DNA from: Rhizobium sp. FY34
GTDB taxonomy: Bacteria > Pseudomonadota > Alphaproteobacteria > Rhizobiales > Rhizobiaceae
Direction of reading: 5' to 3'
Assembly: GCF_005222845.1 (NCBI RefSeq)
Contig: NZ_STFZ01000005.1
Coordinates: 62,001 to 126,000, forward strand
DNA length: 64,000 bases
Below are positions 24,787 through 33,561 of the stretch, one piece after another. Every line of letters starts with the position of its first letter. Within the stretch, counting starts at the first letter, position 1. The position numbers and the translations under genes are program-made. The notes beneath the pieces are model-generated. The model ran no database searches and was not told where the DNA came from. It saw nothing but the letters and a program-made list of their open reading frames with translations.

Positions 24787-25881
24787 ATGGGTAGCATCAC
24801 TCTCACCAATATCCAGAAAGCCTATGGCGCAGTGCATGTCCTGCATGACATCAACCTGTCGATCGAGGAGGGCGAATTCGTCGTCTTCGTCGGGCCGTCC
24901 GGCTGCGGCAAGTCCACTTTGCTGCGCGTCATTGCCGGCCTTGAAAAGGTCACCGGCGGCGATCTTTTCATCAAGGGCGAGCGCGTCAATGATGTATCTG
25001 CCGCAGATCGCGGCCTTGCCATGGTCTTCCAGTCCTATGCGCTTTATCCGCATATGACCGTGCGCCAGAACCTTGCCTTCGGGCTTGAAAATTCCGGCAT
25101 GGCCAAGGCCGAGATTGCCGAGCGGATTGGCGAAGCCGCTCGAATGCTGGAAATCGACAGCTATATGGACCGGCGTCCGGGGCAATTGTCCGGCGGCCAG
25201 CGCCAGCGCGTGGCAATCGGCCGGGCTATCGTGCGCCGCCCGACGGCCTTCCTGCTCGATGAGCCGCTGTCCAACCTCGATGCGGAACTGCGCGTTTCCA
25301 CTCGTGCCGAGATTGCCGCGCTGCATGCGCGGCTGAAATCCACGATGATCTATGTGACACATGACCAGGTGGAGGCGATGACACTCGCCAACCGCATCGT
25401 TGTCATGCGCGCCGGCCGCATCGAACAGGTCGGCACGCCGCTTGATCTCTATAATGCGCCGGCTAACCGTTTCGTGGCGGGCTTCATCGGCGCGCCGCAC
25501 ATGAATTTCATCGAGGGCGAGGTTCTGGGTGCAACAGCAGACGGAACGACCATTCGCGCCGACGATGGCAGCCTGATTGCCGTGCCGGTGGCATCAACTG
25601 AGGTCAGGGTTGGAGATCGGGTCACGCTCGGCATCCGGCCGCAGCACATCGCGCTTGCCACGGGAACTGCGGGAATAGAGGCAAAGGTGCGGATGGTCGA
25701 GGCGCTCGGATCGGAAACTGTCATTCATGCCGAAACACTGGGGCAGAAAATGCTGGCGATCGTGCCCGGCCAGCGGTTGCTGACCAGCGGCGACACCATC
25801 CGTCTCGGTTTGGACGCAGCCCCCATCCACCTGTTTGATGCAGCGGGTCTGCGGCTTGCGACATCAGGCGCACAACACTGA
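24787..25881 (+). CDS. Sugar ABC transporter ATPase, MalK/UgpC type
   Basis: The 364-residue ATPase has Walker A GPSGCGKST near residue 38, Q-loop FQSYALYPHM, signature LSGGQRQRVAIGRAI, Walker B AFLLDEPLSNLDA and H-loop VTHDQ. The C-terminal OB-fold regulatory domain (VGDRVTLGIRPQHI) is typical of carbohydrate importers. It completes the importer begun at 21296 and is the last gene of the operon; 20 bases later the convergent GGDEF-EAL gene ends. Confidence 0.94.
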   Translation: MGSITLTNIQKAYGAVHVLHDINLSIEEGEFVVFVGPSGCGKSTLLRVIAGLEKVTGGDLFIKGERVNDVSAADRGLAMVFQSYALYPHMTVRQNLAFGLENSGMAKAEIAERIGEAARMLEIDSYMDRRPGQLSGGQRQRVAIGRAIVRRPTAFLLDEPLSNLDAELRVSTRAEIAALHARLKSTMIYVTHDQVEAMTLANRIVVMRAGRIEQVGTPLDLYNAPANRFVAGFIGAPHMNFIEGEVLGATADGTTIRADDGSLIAVPVASTEVRVGDRVTLGIRPQHIALATGTAGIEAKVRMVEALGSETVIHAETLGQKMLAIVPGQRLLTSGDTIRLGLDAAPIHLFDAAGLRLATSGAQH

Positions 25882-25901
25882 GGGACAATATCTCCGCCGG
25901 T

Positions 25902-27905
25902 TCAGGCCACCTGCTGGGAGGCCATATCGGACAGAACCAGATCGCGCGCAGTATTGGCCGGGAGCGGACGGGAAAAGTGGAAGCCCTGGACAAATTCGAC
26001 GCCAATATTTTTCAGGACGGCGAGTTCCTCTTCCGTCTCAACGCCTTCTACGATCGTGCCAAGCCCCAGTTCGCTGCATAGGCTCAACATAGAGCGGATG
26101 ATCTGCGCACTGGCAGGCCGCTGATCGACATTTTTGACGAAACAGGCGTCGATCTTGATTTTCGACAAAGGCAGGCGGTGCACATGGTTGAGGCTGGCAT
26201 AGCCGGTGCCAAAATCATCCAGGGCAATCCCGCAGCCAAGACTGCGCAGCAACGTCAATGCGCTCGCCGCCTGCTCCAGATCGTGGATAACGGCGGTTTC
26301 GGTGATCTCGAAACTGATACGGCAGGGATCAAAGCCACTCTTTTCAACGATAGCAACGATCCGCAGAATGTTTTCCGGCGTGGCAATATCATGCGGTGAC
26401 AGATTGAAGGACAGATAGACCGGCGACGGCCAATTGCTGGCCTCCACCAAGGCCAGAGCCAGCAGTTTGCGGGTGATGAGGCCAATGCGACCATTGTGCT
26501 CCGCAATGGGAATGAATTCCGCCGGCGAAACGGCACCGAGAATCGGGCTGTTCCAGCGCGCCAGCGCCTCAAAGCCGACCGGGCGACGGGTCACCATCTC
26601 GAAAATCGGCTGGAAGGCCAGATGCAGTTCTGCATCGAGGTCAGCAGCCAGCAGCACTTCTTCCACCCGCTTCTGGCGATTGAGCGTTTCGGCCTGCACA
26701 GTGTTGAAGATGACGACGCCGGCACGCTGAAAGCGCTTGGCGGCATAGAGCGCGTAATCGGCGCGCTCATAGAGATCCTGTCCGCTTGCGCCGACATCGG
26801 GGTAAATGGCAATGCCGAGTGAGCCGGTCACCTGAACGACGCCGGAACCGACATTGATGGGGTCGGCAATCACATCGCACAGCGCCTGGCCCAGCGCAGC
26901 GAGGGAAGCCTCGCTGCATTCGCCAGTCTTCAGGATGCCGAATTCGTCGCCGCCCAGACGGAAAATTGTGACGCCATCCTTGTTAAAATCATTCAACCGA
27001 TGGCCGACTTCGACCAGAACCTTGTCGCCGGCCGCATGGCCGTACATGTCATTGATCGGCTTGAAGCCATCCAGGTCGATCACGCCGACAGCCAGTTTTT
27101 CGCCGCTTGCGCTGGCATGGCAGAAGGCCGTTTCCAGGAAATGGAAAAAGCTGCGTCGATTGGCCAGCAGGGTCAGGCTATCGAGATTTGCCAGCCGCAG
27201 GTTTTCGTTGGAAAGAGCCTGCATGGCGCGGTTCTGCTCATGCAGGGCATCCTGCTGCGCCATCAGCACCTGACGGGATTCGTTCAGCTGGCGAAAATCG
27301 CGGTAATGGGTCATGAGAATAGCGATCATGGCAATGGTCACCAGCACGACATTCACGCCGGTGGCGATGAAGGTCGGCTCGCCCAGAACCAGCATGCCGA
27401 TGAGAAACGGGACATTGACGACGACCGAAACGATCAGTGCCGCCGAACGCAGATGCATCAGGCAGAAGATAATGCCGATGACGGTAATGGCCATGAAGAA
27501 GGCCACATGCGCCTGCTGATGCGCATCGCCATAGGGCAGAAGCGCCAGCGACCAGCCGGTGCAGAAAGCAGCGATTGGTCCCGCAAGGATATTGGTGATG
27601 CGCAGACGCCGGTAAGCTTCTTGTGCCGTGACCTTTGTACGGCGACGTATCGCCCAGCCGACAGTGCGCACAAGACACAGCAAGGAGAAGGCTGAAGGCA
27701 CAACAACCACAAGCCAGAACGGCGCCTTTCCGGCATGCGTCCAGGCGAGCGCGGCCATGTTGGTCACAAGGATAAAGTAAAGGAGCGGCACCTGCTTTGA
27801 AAAGGCTTCAAACTGGGCAAGGCTCAGCAGAGGATTATTATTGGGAACCCTGAGAAGATCTGAGACCTTTCTGCCCCAATCTCTGAAATCTACCTTTTCC
27901 TGCAT
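25902..27905 (-). CDS. Membrane GGDEF-EAL cyclic-di-GMP enzyme with six-span N-terminal domain
   Basis: The 667-residue protein has about six membrane helices in residues 40-200 (for example LLYFILVTNMAALAW, FFMAITVIGIIFCLM), a coiled segment, a GGDEF domain with intact GGDEF at 318-322 and an EAL domain with EAL at 446-448. EAL catalytic landmarks NLSPHD, EITET, DDFGTGYAS (from 563) and EGVETEEE are all kept, so both synthesis and hydrolysis of cyclic di-GMP are possible. The membrane part is an integral sensor with little periplasmic exposure, unlike the other two GGDEF-EAL proteins here. It is a single-gene unit between two sugar loci; nothing ties it to either. Confidence 0.93.
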   Translation of the reverse strand: MQEKVDFRDWGRKVSDLLRVPNNNPLLSLAQFEAFSKQVPLLYFILVTNMAALAWTHAGKAPFWLVVVVPSAFSLLCLVRTVGWAIRRRTKVTAQEAYRRLRITNILAGPIAAFCTGWSLALLPYGDAHQQAHVAFFMAITVIGIIFCLMHLRSAALIVSVVVNVPFLIGMLVLGEPTFIATGVNVVLVTIAMIAILMTHYRDFRQLNESRQVLMAQQDALHEQNRAMQALSNENLRLANLDSLTLLANRRSFFHFLETAFCHASASGEKLAVGVIDLDGFKPINDMYGHAAGDKVLVEVGHRLNDFNKDGVTIFRLGGDEFGILKTGECSEASLAALGQALCDVIADPINVGSGVVQVTGSLGIAIYPDVGASGQDLYERADYALYAAKRFQRAGVVIFNTVQAETLNRQKRVEEVLLAADLDAELHLAFQPIFEMVTRRPVGFEALARWNSPILGAVSPAEFIPIAEHNGRIGLITRKLLALALVEASNWPSPVYLSFNLSPHDIATPENILRIVAIVEKSGFDPCRISFEITETAVIHDLEQAASALTLLRSLGCGIALDDFGTGYASLNHVHRLPLSKIKIDACFVKNVDQRPASAQIIRSMLSLCSELGLGTIVEGVETEEELAVLKNIGVEFVQGFHFSRPLPANTARDLVLSDMASQQVA

Positions 27906-28176
27906 CTAACGATTTGGCCCCGATCATCGCGTTGCTGCCTTTCATCGCATATCCGAGTTAATTAGAGCATAACGATATGCACGCCAGCGCCACACCCAAG
28001 GGAGAGGCCTCATGCTTCCCCGGATGATTGCATCCAATAGCATTCGTCCGACACATTACGAAATTGGCCAAACGACATTGAACAAAATTCAAATTCATCA
28101 TACAGATTATTTATGCCGATGCACGAAGTGTCGGCAATCGTGGTGGATCGACAGTCAGATCGACGAGGGGAAACGC

Positions 28177-28917
28177 GTGACGGTGCAGACAAAGACACGC
28201 GGCCGCGCGACCGGCTCGCTGGTGGCAAAGGTGGAGAGCAGCCTGCGCCAGGCAATTCTGAACGGCACCTACGCACCGGGCGACAGGCTTCCGAGTGAAA
28301 TAGAGCTGACGGAAACCCATGGCGTCAGCCGCACGGTGATCCGCGAGGCAGTAACGGCGCTGCGCTGCGATGGGCTCGTGGATGTGCGCCAGGGCGCCGG
28401 CATTTTCGTTCTGAGGGCAGAGGCGCCGGAGATTGAAGCACCGAAACTTGATCGCGCCCGGATATCGTCCGATCTGGAGGTGCTGGAAGTGCGAACGCCG
28501 CTGGAAATCGAGGCGGCAGGACTTGCCGCGCAGCGTCGCTCTCCCGCCCAGGAGGAAGCGATCTTCGGCTGCCATGCGCAGGTTCTGCACTGCATTGAGG
28601 CCGACCAGTCGATCCGCGATGCGGATCTGGCTTTGCACATGGCCATTGCTGCCGCGACCAACAATCCGCTCTTCACCCAGTTTCTACAGCTGCACGGACC
28701 GGCCGCCATCCCACAATCGAAAGTGGTAGCAGACAATCGCGCCGCAGACCAGACAGCCTATCGCCGGCTGATCCACAAGGAGCACGAAGCCGTGGTGCTG
28801 GCCATTTCCGATGGTGACGAGAAGGCGGCGCGCGCCGCCATGCAAGATCACCTGCGCGGCAGCCAATTGCGCTACCGCGACCTCCTGCGCGATCTGCGGG
28901 GCTTCGCCAACAGCTGA
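28177..28917 (+). CDS. GntR-family regulator, FCD subfamily, GTG start
   Basis: The 246-residue regulator has a winged helix (LRQAILNGTYAPGDRLPSEIELTETHGVSRTVIREAVTAL, wing GAGIFV) and a C-terminal FCD domain (RTPLEIEAAGLAAQRR, DLALHMAIAAATNN, MQDHLRG). The frame is open back to 28012, but the upstream 55 codons are unlike any GntR N-terminus. GAGGGG lies just before GTG 28177, so GTG is chosen. It is the obvious candidate to control the oligosaccharide locus at 28.9-39.8 kb, whose divergent promoter region carries paired TTGT(C/T)TGAC sites. The 270 bases before the start are AT-rich and hold no clear gene. Confidence 0.9.
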   Translation: MTVQTKTRGRATGSLVAKVESSLRQAILNGTYAPGDRLPSEIELTETHGVSRTVIREAVTALRCDGLVDVRQGAGIFVLRAEAPEIEAPKLDRARISSDLEVLEVRTPLEIEAAGLAAQRRSPAQEEAIFGCHAQVLHCIEADQSIRDADLALHMAIAAATNNPLFTQFLQLHGPAAIPQSKVVADNRAADQTAYRRLIHKEHEAVVLAISDGDEKAARAAMQDHLRGSQLRYRDLLRDLRGFANS

Positions 28918-28932
28918 TCCCCGCCCGACAGA

Positions 28933-29718
28933 TCAGAGATCCCGTCCCCAGGCCTCGATCTGCGTCAGGGCCGGATAGGGCGACGGATCATCCGCCTTCA
29001 CCATATCATGCAGCCGCAGCCATTCGATCTGGCGTGCCGGGATCGGAAAGCGTTGCGCCGCACCCGATTTGACGAGATCGAAACGAAGCGTCTCACCATC
29101 GGAAAAGGTAACACTTGCGCTGTTCCACCAGGCATCATGGGGGAAATCGGCGCGCAGGTAGAGCACGATCTCGTCGACCTCGACGGTGCGGCCAAAATTG
29201 ATGGTGATCGCGGCTTGCGGATCGCGGTTGATGCCCCAACTGGTAAACGGCCAGGAGCCGTGATCAAAGCTGGCTTTTTCGCCATCAATGGCATTTCGCG
29301 CCGCAAATTGCGCCTCGCCGCGCGTTTCCACATTGGCTTTCGCATGCGGATAGAGCGCGTCATTGCCATGGTGATCGACCGGATTGAAGGCAAGATTGCG
29401 CCGGGCTGCGACCTCACAGGGCGCGGCCACCCGCACATGCAGGCGATGAAGCGTGCCGAAAAAGGCCTGTGGCGCATAGGGCATGCGCTTTTCGCCGAAA
29501 GGAATGGGGAATGTGAAAGGCGATTGCGGCATGAAGAGAATGGCCGGCGCAAGGGCCGCATCAAGCGAAAGCCCGATATAGCCGGGTTCGGAGGCGGCAA
29601 CCACGAGACGGTCGCCCTCCTCATAGGCGGCGCTGTAGACGAGAAACAGCTCGTCATCGCCCACAGCCTCAGCCTTCACCGCTCCGGCAGAATCGATCAC
29701 CTTGAGGATCAACTGCAT
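28933..29718 (-). CDS. Cytoplasmic two-domain protein with C-terminal discoidin-like carbohydrate-binding domain
   Basis: The 261-residue protein has no signal peptide. The N-terminal half is beta-rich with no family I can name. The C-terminal half (about residues 130-258) looks like an F5/8-type C/CBM32-like sandwich: AARNAIDGEKASFDHGSWPFTSWGINRDPQAAITINFGRTVEVDEIVLYLRAD and a closing LTQIEAWGRDL. It lies 13 bases after the heparinase-type lyase gene with a good GGGAGA ribosome site, so the two are co-expressed. A binding or chaperone role for the lyase substrate in the cytoplasm is inferred; binding domains of this type are usually extracellular. Confidence 0.68.
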   Translation of the reverse strand: MQLILKVIDSAGAVKAEAVGDDELFLVYSAAYEEGDRLVVAASEPGYIGLSLDAALAPAILFMPQSPFTFPIPFGEKRMPYAPQAFFGTLHRLHVRVAAPCEVAARRNLAFNPVDHHGNDALYPHAKANVETRGEAQFAARNAIDGEKASFDHGSWPFTSWGINRDPQAAITINFGRTVEVDEIVLYLRADFPHDAWWNSASVTFSDGETLRFDLVKSGAAQRFPIPARQIEWLRLHDMVKADDPSPYPALTQIEAWGRDL

Positions 29719-29731
29719 CTTCTTTCTCTCC

Positions 29732-31531
29732 CTAGATGATTGTCAGTTTCAGCGCTGGCCCGGCAAGCGGCACCAGCACGCGAAAAACCTGTTGCGGCCA
29801 GGATTGGCGCAGCCGCGCGTCAGTAATAACAATGGGTTCAATAAGGGGCGGACCTGCCCCGGCCAGCTGAATATCGGCCAGATCGCCAAGCCGCAACCCC
29901 TGCGGGGTTAAAACAGGCTCTACAAGCACCATCAGTGACAGCACGGCCGCTTGATCCCCGTCATGATCGTCATGGATCTCCACGCAACGCCCGCGCTTCA
30001 AAACTACACGGCGGCGATAGGAGCGCAGACCCGCCTCACTCGGATAGGCGCCGGCGATATCCATCGAGATCCGCGCTTCGGCATCCTCAAAGGCAAAGGC
30101 GAGATCGCGCGCGCCAAATTGCGCGCCATCAGCCTGCATCACGCCGGCAAAGCTCGGCAGGTTGTGAAAGGCGGACTGCATGGTCCAGATTTCATAGCGG
30201 CGCGGCGAGAAGGTCTTTGCCGTATAAGTCTCGACGCCAATATCGATGAGCAGCGGCTGCCCCCGCTTGTAGAGCGTGACACTGCCGACATCGTTGTGAT
30301 TGTGGCTTTCGCCATTATTGCCGCCCTTGACGGCAAGCGCATAGATATCGTCGCGGGCGATGAAAAGTCCGATGCCGGGATAGAAAATGTCACCCCGCGG
30401 CACCGGCAGCTGCGGCGGTCTACATGCGTCCAGATAATTCGCCAATGTGACAGCCTGCACGCGGTACCAGAGGTTCCATTCCTTTGGCATCAGAGGCGTT
30501 TCACAGCGCTGGAAATCTCCCGCCGCAAAGGCTGCAAGCTGCTCGGAACCCACCGCCTTGCCGAACAGGAATTCGCGCACACCGCAAGGTTCCACCACGG
30601 CAGAGCTGTCAGCAAAATTGAAGTAGTGACCGCCCGCCACATGCATATGCAAGATGTATTCTGCCATATTGCGAATTTTCGGCTCTCTCCAGAGCGATGA
30701 AAACACGCCGGGTGCTGCACAATCCAGCATGGTCATGGAACCGAACAGGCAAAGCGCTGCGTGACGATAATAGACGACGCCCTCCTCGCAGGCGCCGTCC
30801 TCGGCATAATCCTTCAAAAAGGCATCGAGACTTGCCAGCGCCTTGTCCAGCACAGCATGCCGTAACTCCTGCGATGTCGGCAGCGCGAAGGTGGCAAGCA
30901 GGACATTCTGGGTGATCCAGGCCGTCCAGTTGTTCATCCGCTCCGCGCCGTGACCCATCCACCAGAAATGCCGGGCCAGATAGGGCTTAAAGACACGGCG
31001 ATCGACCTCGTCAAAGATGCGCCGGGCAATCGCCGGACTGACCGCATCGAGTTGCGGGGAGAGCAGCTGAAGAGCCGTTGTCAGAATTGCCGCCGTTTCG
31101 GCGGCAAACAGATCGACCACCGGATCGAAGGGATCGGGAAGCGGCAGGCGCGCGCCGCCGCGTTCATAGGAATTATGCGCCGGCAATTGCCAGCCGCTTT
31201 CCTCGCAGATCAGGACAATGCCGTCGATGATGGCATCCAGAAACCGCCCTCCCCCTTCCAGCCTCTCGGCCAGGACCAGATCGTTCAGCATCAGGCGGCG
31301 CGCAAAATAGAGCGCCTCGAAACCGGCGCGGTCACCTTTTTCGCAATAGGTCCGATAATCGGAGGCAAGGATGACCGACCAGGGCTGCGACAGCGCTGCC
31401 TCACCGGCCTTGATCAGGCTTTCCCGATGGCGCTGCGGCACGGAGTCCCAATCGGCAACCCGGTTTTCGACCTGATCCAACATGACATCCGCCAGATGGG
31501 CCGGCAGATCCTTCCTGCGTTCGACAAACAC
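29732..31531 (-). CDS. Heparinase II/III-family polysaccharide lyase, cytoplasmic
   Basis: The 599-residue protein has an alpha/alpha toroid (about residues 60-350, with HFWWMGHGAERMNNWTAW and YAEDGACEEGVVYYRHA) and the heparinase II/III C-terminal beta domain (about 375-590). The C-terminal domain includes GGNNGESHNHNDVGSVTLYKRGQPLLIDIG and FHNLPSF. The NNW and EGxxYY stretches hold the asparagine and tyrosine used by this superfamily. There is no signal peptide: it should cleave imported uronate oligosaccharides. A GTG at 31531 with GGGGGAG six bases upstream is preferred; an ATG at 31558 would add nine residues. It is divergent from the importer operon and co-transcribed with the lectin-like gene. 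Confidence 0.86.
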   Translation of the reverse strand: MFVERRKDLPAHLADVMLDQVENRVADWDSVPQRHRESLIKAGEAALSQPWSVILASDYRTYCEKGDRAGFEALYFARRLMLNDLVLAERLEGGGRFLDAIIDGIVLICEESGWQLPAHNSYERGGARLPLPDPFDPVVDLFAAETAAILTTALQLLSPQLDAVSPAIARRIFDEVDRRVFKPYLARHFWWMGHGAERMNNWTAWITQNVLLATFALPTSQELRHAVLDKALASLDAFLKDYAEDGACEEGVVYYRHAALCLFGSMTMLDCAAPGVFSSLWREPKIRNMAEYILHMHVAGGHYFNFADSSAVVEPCGVREFLFGKAVGSEQLAAFAAGDFQRCETPLMPKEWNLWYRVQAVTLANYLDACRPPQLPVPRGDIFYPGIGLFIARDDIYALAVKGGNNGESHNHNDVGSVTLYKRGQPLLIDIGVETYTAKTFSPRRYEIWTMQSAFHNLPSFAGVMQADGAQFGARDLAFAFEDAEARISMDIAGAYPSEAGLRSYRRRVVLKRGRCVEIHDDHDGDQAAVLSLMVLVEPVLTPQGLRLGDLADIQLAGAGPPLIEPIVITDARLRQSWPQQVFRVLVPLAGPALKLTII

Positions 31532-31608
31532 GCGGCACTCCCCCGATGCGACGCACATACCGCCGCAAAACGAGGCCTATCATACCTATTTTGACGTTTC
31601 CAGCATAT

Positions 31609-31637
31609 TTGTCTGACTGCACTTCAACTTGTTTGAC
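31609..31637. promoter_or_regulatory. Paired direct repeats, candidate FCD-GntR operator
   Basis: TTGTCTGAC (31609-31617) and TTGTTTGAC (31629-31637) are near-identical 9-mers 20 bases apart, about two helical turns, in the 235-base gap between the divergent lyase and importer operons. TTGTnTGACnA resembles palindromic FCD-type sites. The second overlaps the candidate -35 box of the importer promoter, fitting repression. Confidence 0.48.
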
Positions 31638-31660
31638 CAATGCAGATTTTGTGTTATTGA
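31633..31660 (+). promoter_or_regulatory. Candidate sigma-70 promoter for the importer operon
   Basis: TTGACC (31633-31638) and TATTGA (31655-31660) are separated by 16 bases and lie about 105 bases before the permease start. The -35 matches the consensus at five of six positions; the -10 is weaker. It overlaps the second TTGT repeat. Confidence 0.35.
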
Positions 31661-31766
31661 AAGGTCAGGGAGGCGGGCCGCCATGCTGATGGGTCCGCAG
31701 GTTTTGATTGAGGTCAGGCTGCCGAACTGCTCGCAAGCAGACATAAGGCAGCGTGGGAGGATGCTG

Positions 31767-32717
31767 GTGACGATCGCACATGCGACCATGTCGGACAACC
31801 CGGTTCAGGCCGGGCGCAAGAAGAAGCTGCGGGTGGTTTCAAAGCGCCGTCGGCGCGTGGAAAACGCGCTGATCGCCTATTCCTTCATTGCGCCGAACTT
31901 TCTGGGTTTTGCGGTGTTTACGCTCGGGCCCATCCTGTTTGCCTTTGCGCTGGCCTTCATGCATTGGGATGGCTCCAACCCGATCACCTTTGCAGGTCTC
32001 GACAATTTCTGGAGGCTGTTCGAGGACAAGGCCTTCATCGATGCCCTGTGGAACACGATTGTGTTCACCGTCGTCTCTGTGCCGGCCACGCTTGCCTGCG
32101 CGCTTGGGCTTGCCATTCTGCTGAACCAGAAGATTTTCGGCCGCGACTTCTTTCGCACGGCCATGTTCTTCCCCTATGTTGCCTCGCTGGTCGCCGTCGC
32201 CGTCGTCTGGAACATGATCTTCAACCCGGAAATGGGTCCGGTGAACATGATCCTCTATACGCTGGGTATTGCGCCGGAAAACCTGCCCGGCTGGGCCGCC
32301 GACAGGCATTGGGCCATGGTCACCGTCATCCTCTTCGGCATCTGGAAGAGCATGGGCTATTATATGGTGATCTATCTCGCCGGCCTGCAGGGCATCAATT
32401 CCGAGCTTTACGAGGCAGCCGGGCTTGATGGCGCCAATGCCTGGCAGAAGTTCCGCCACGTAACCCTGCCGCAGCTGGCGCCCACCACCTTCTTCGTCAC
32501 CGTGATGCTCACCATCCAGTCTTTCAAGGTCTTCGATCAGGTCTATATGATCACCCAAGGCGGGCCGGGCACCTCGACGCTGGTTCTCGTCTACCACATC
32601 TACAATGAGGCCTTCATCTCCTGGGATCTCGGTTATTCCAGCATGATCTCCCTTGTTCTCTTCTTCCTGGTTCTGGCTGTCACCGTCATCCAGTTCCGCC
32701 GCCAGAAGGAGGATTGA
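31767..32717 (+). CDS. Sugar ABC transporter permease, MalF/UgpA type
   Basis: The 316-residue permease begins with a basic N-terminus (GRKKKLRVVSKRRRR) and has six spans, starting ALIAYSFIAPNFLGFAVFTLGPILFAFAL, with EAA loop YEAAGLDGANAWQKFRHVTLPQL and the family C-terminal GGPGTSTLVLVYHIYNEAF. GGGAGG at 31755-31760 directly abuts the ATG at 31761 but lies six bases before GTG 31767, so GTG is preferred; ATG 31788 is another option. It is first in the plus-strand operon; unusually, the binding-protein gene comes five genes later at 36648. Confidence 0.91.
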   Translation: MTIAHATMSDNPVQAGRKKKLRVVSKRRRRVENALIAYSFIAPNFLGFAVFTLGPILFAFALAFMHWDGSNPITFAGLDNFWRLFEDKAFIDALWNTIVFTVVSVPATLACALGLAILLNQKIFGRDFFRTAMFFPYVASLVAVAVVWNMIFNPEMGPVNMILYTLGIAPENLPGWAADRHWAMVTVILFGIWKSMGYYMVIYLAGLQGINSELYEAAGLDGANAWQKFRHVTLPQLAPTTFFVTVMLTIQSFKVFDQVYMITQGGPGTSTLVLVYHIYNEAFISWDLGYSSMISLVLFFLVLAVTVIQFRRQKED

Positions 32718-32720
32718 GCC

Positions 32721-33557
32721 ATGCGCATTGCCGGAAAGAAGATCTCCACAGGCACGATCGCCGTCTACCTGACCGTTATCGTGGTCACCATCATCATGCT
32801 TTTGCCGTTTGCCTGGATGCTGTCGGCATCGCTGAAGCTCAGCCGCGATGTGTTTGCCTTCCCGATCGAGTGGATACCGTCTGAGCCGCGTTGGCAGAAC
32901 TATGTCGACATCTGGACGAAGATCCCGCTGGCGCTGTTCATCTACAACACATCCAAGCTGACGATCATCGTCACGGTGCTGCAGCTACTGACCTCGAGCT
33001 TTGCGGCCTATGCCTTTGCCAAGCTGCATTTCCCTTACAAGAACACGCTGTTTCTCGGCTATATCGCCACCATCGCCATGCCCTGGCAGGTCTATATGGT
33101 GCCGCAATTCCTGCTGATGCGCGAGTTTGGCCTCAACAACACGCATCTGGCGCTCATCTGCCTGCAGGCGTTTACCGCCTTCGGCGTCTTCCTGATGCGC
33201 CAGTTCTACATGTCGATCCCGACCGAGCTTTGTGAAGCAGCCCGCATCGACGGCATGAACGAATACCAGATCTGGGCGAAGATCATGCTTCCGCTGTCCA
33301 AACCGGCACTCTCGACGCTCACCATCTTCACCTTCGTCACCACCTGGAACGACTTTCTAGGCCCGATGATCTACCTCACCCGCACGGAGCTGAAGACGAT
33401 CCAGATTGGCCTTCGCATGTTCATCTCGCAATATTCAGCCGAATACGGGCTGATCATGGCGGCCTCGGTGGTGGCGCTCATTCCGGTGCTAATTGTCTTC
33501 CTTGCGCTGCAACGCTTCTTCGTCGAAGGCGTCGCTTCATCAGGGATCAAGGGCTGA
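32721..33557 (+). CDS. Sugar ABC transporter permease, MalG/UgpE type
   Basis: The 278-residue six-span permease starts TGTIAVYLTVIVVTIIMLLPFAWMLSASLK and has EAA loop TELCEAARIDGMNEYQIWAKIMLPLSKPAL, of normal family length, without the long insert of the MalG-type subunit at 23725. Three bases separate it from the MalF-type gene. Together they form the channel for a saccharide bound by the protein at 36648. Confidence 0.94.
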   Translation: MRIAGKKISTGTIAVYLTVIVVTIIMLLPFAWMLSASLKLSRDVFAFPIEWIPSEPRWQNYVDIWTKIPLALFIYNTSKLTIIVTVLQLLTSSFAAYAFAKLHFPYKNTLFLGYIATIAMPWQVYMVPQFLLMREFGLNNTHLALICLQAFTAFGVFLMRQFYMSIPTELCEAARIDGMNEYQIWAKIMLPLSKPALSTLTIFTFVTTWNDFLGPMIYLTRTELKTIQIGLRMFISQYSAEYGLIMAASVVALIPVLIVFLALQRFFVEGVASSGIKG

Positions 33558-33561
33558 TATC

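Noticed and set aside
23584..25500. A 638-codon minus-strand frame opposite the sugar permease and ATPase genes
   Set aside because: It is antisense to two strongly conserved ABC genes, with a low-complexity HDR-rich product and no recognisable domain.
28012..28176. A 55-codon N-terminal extension of the GntR gene
   Set aside because: The extension has no family-like sequence, includes a CxxC-like string by chance (CRCTKC), and the GTG at 28177 has a much better ribosome site and yields a normal GntR length.
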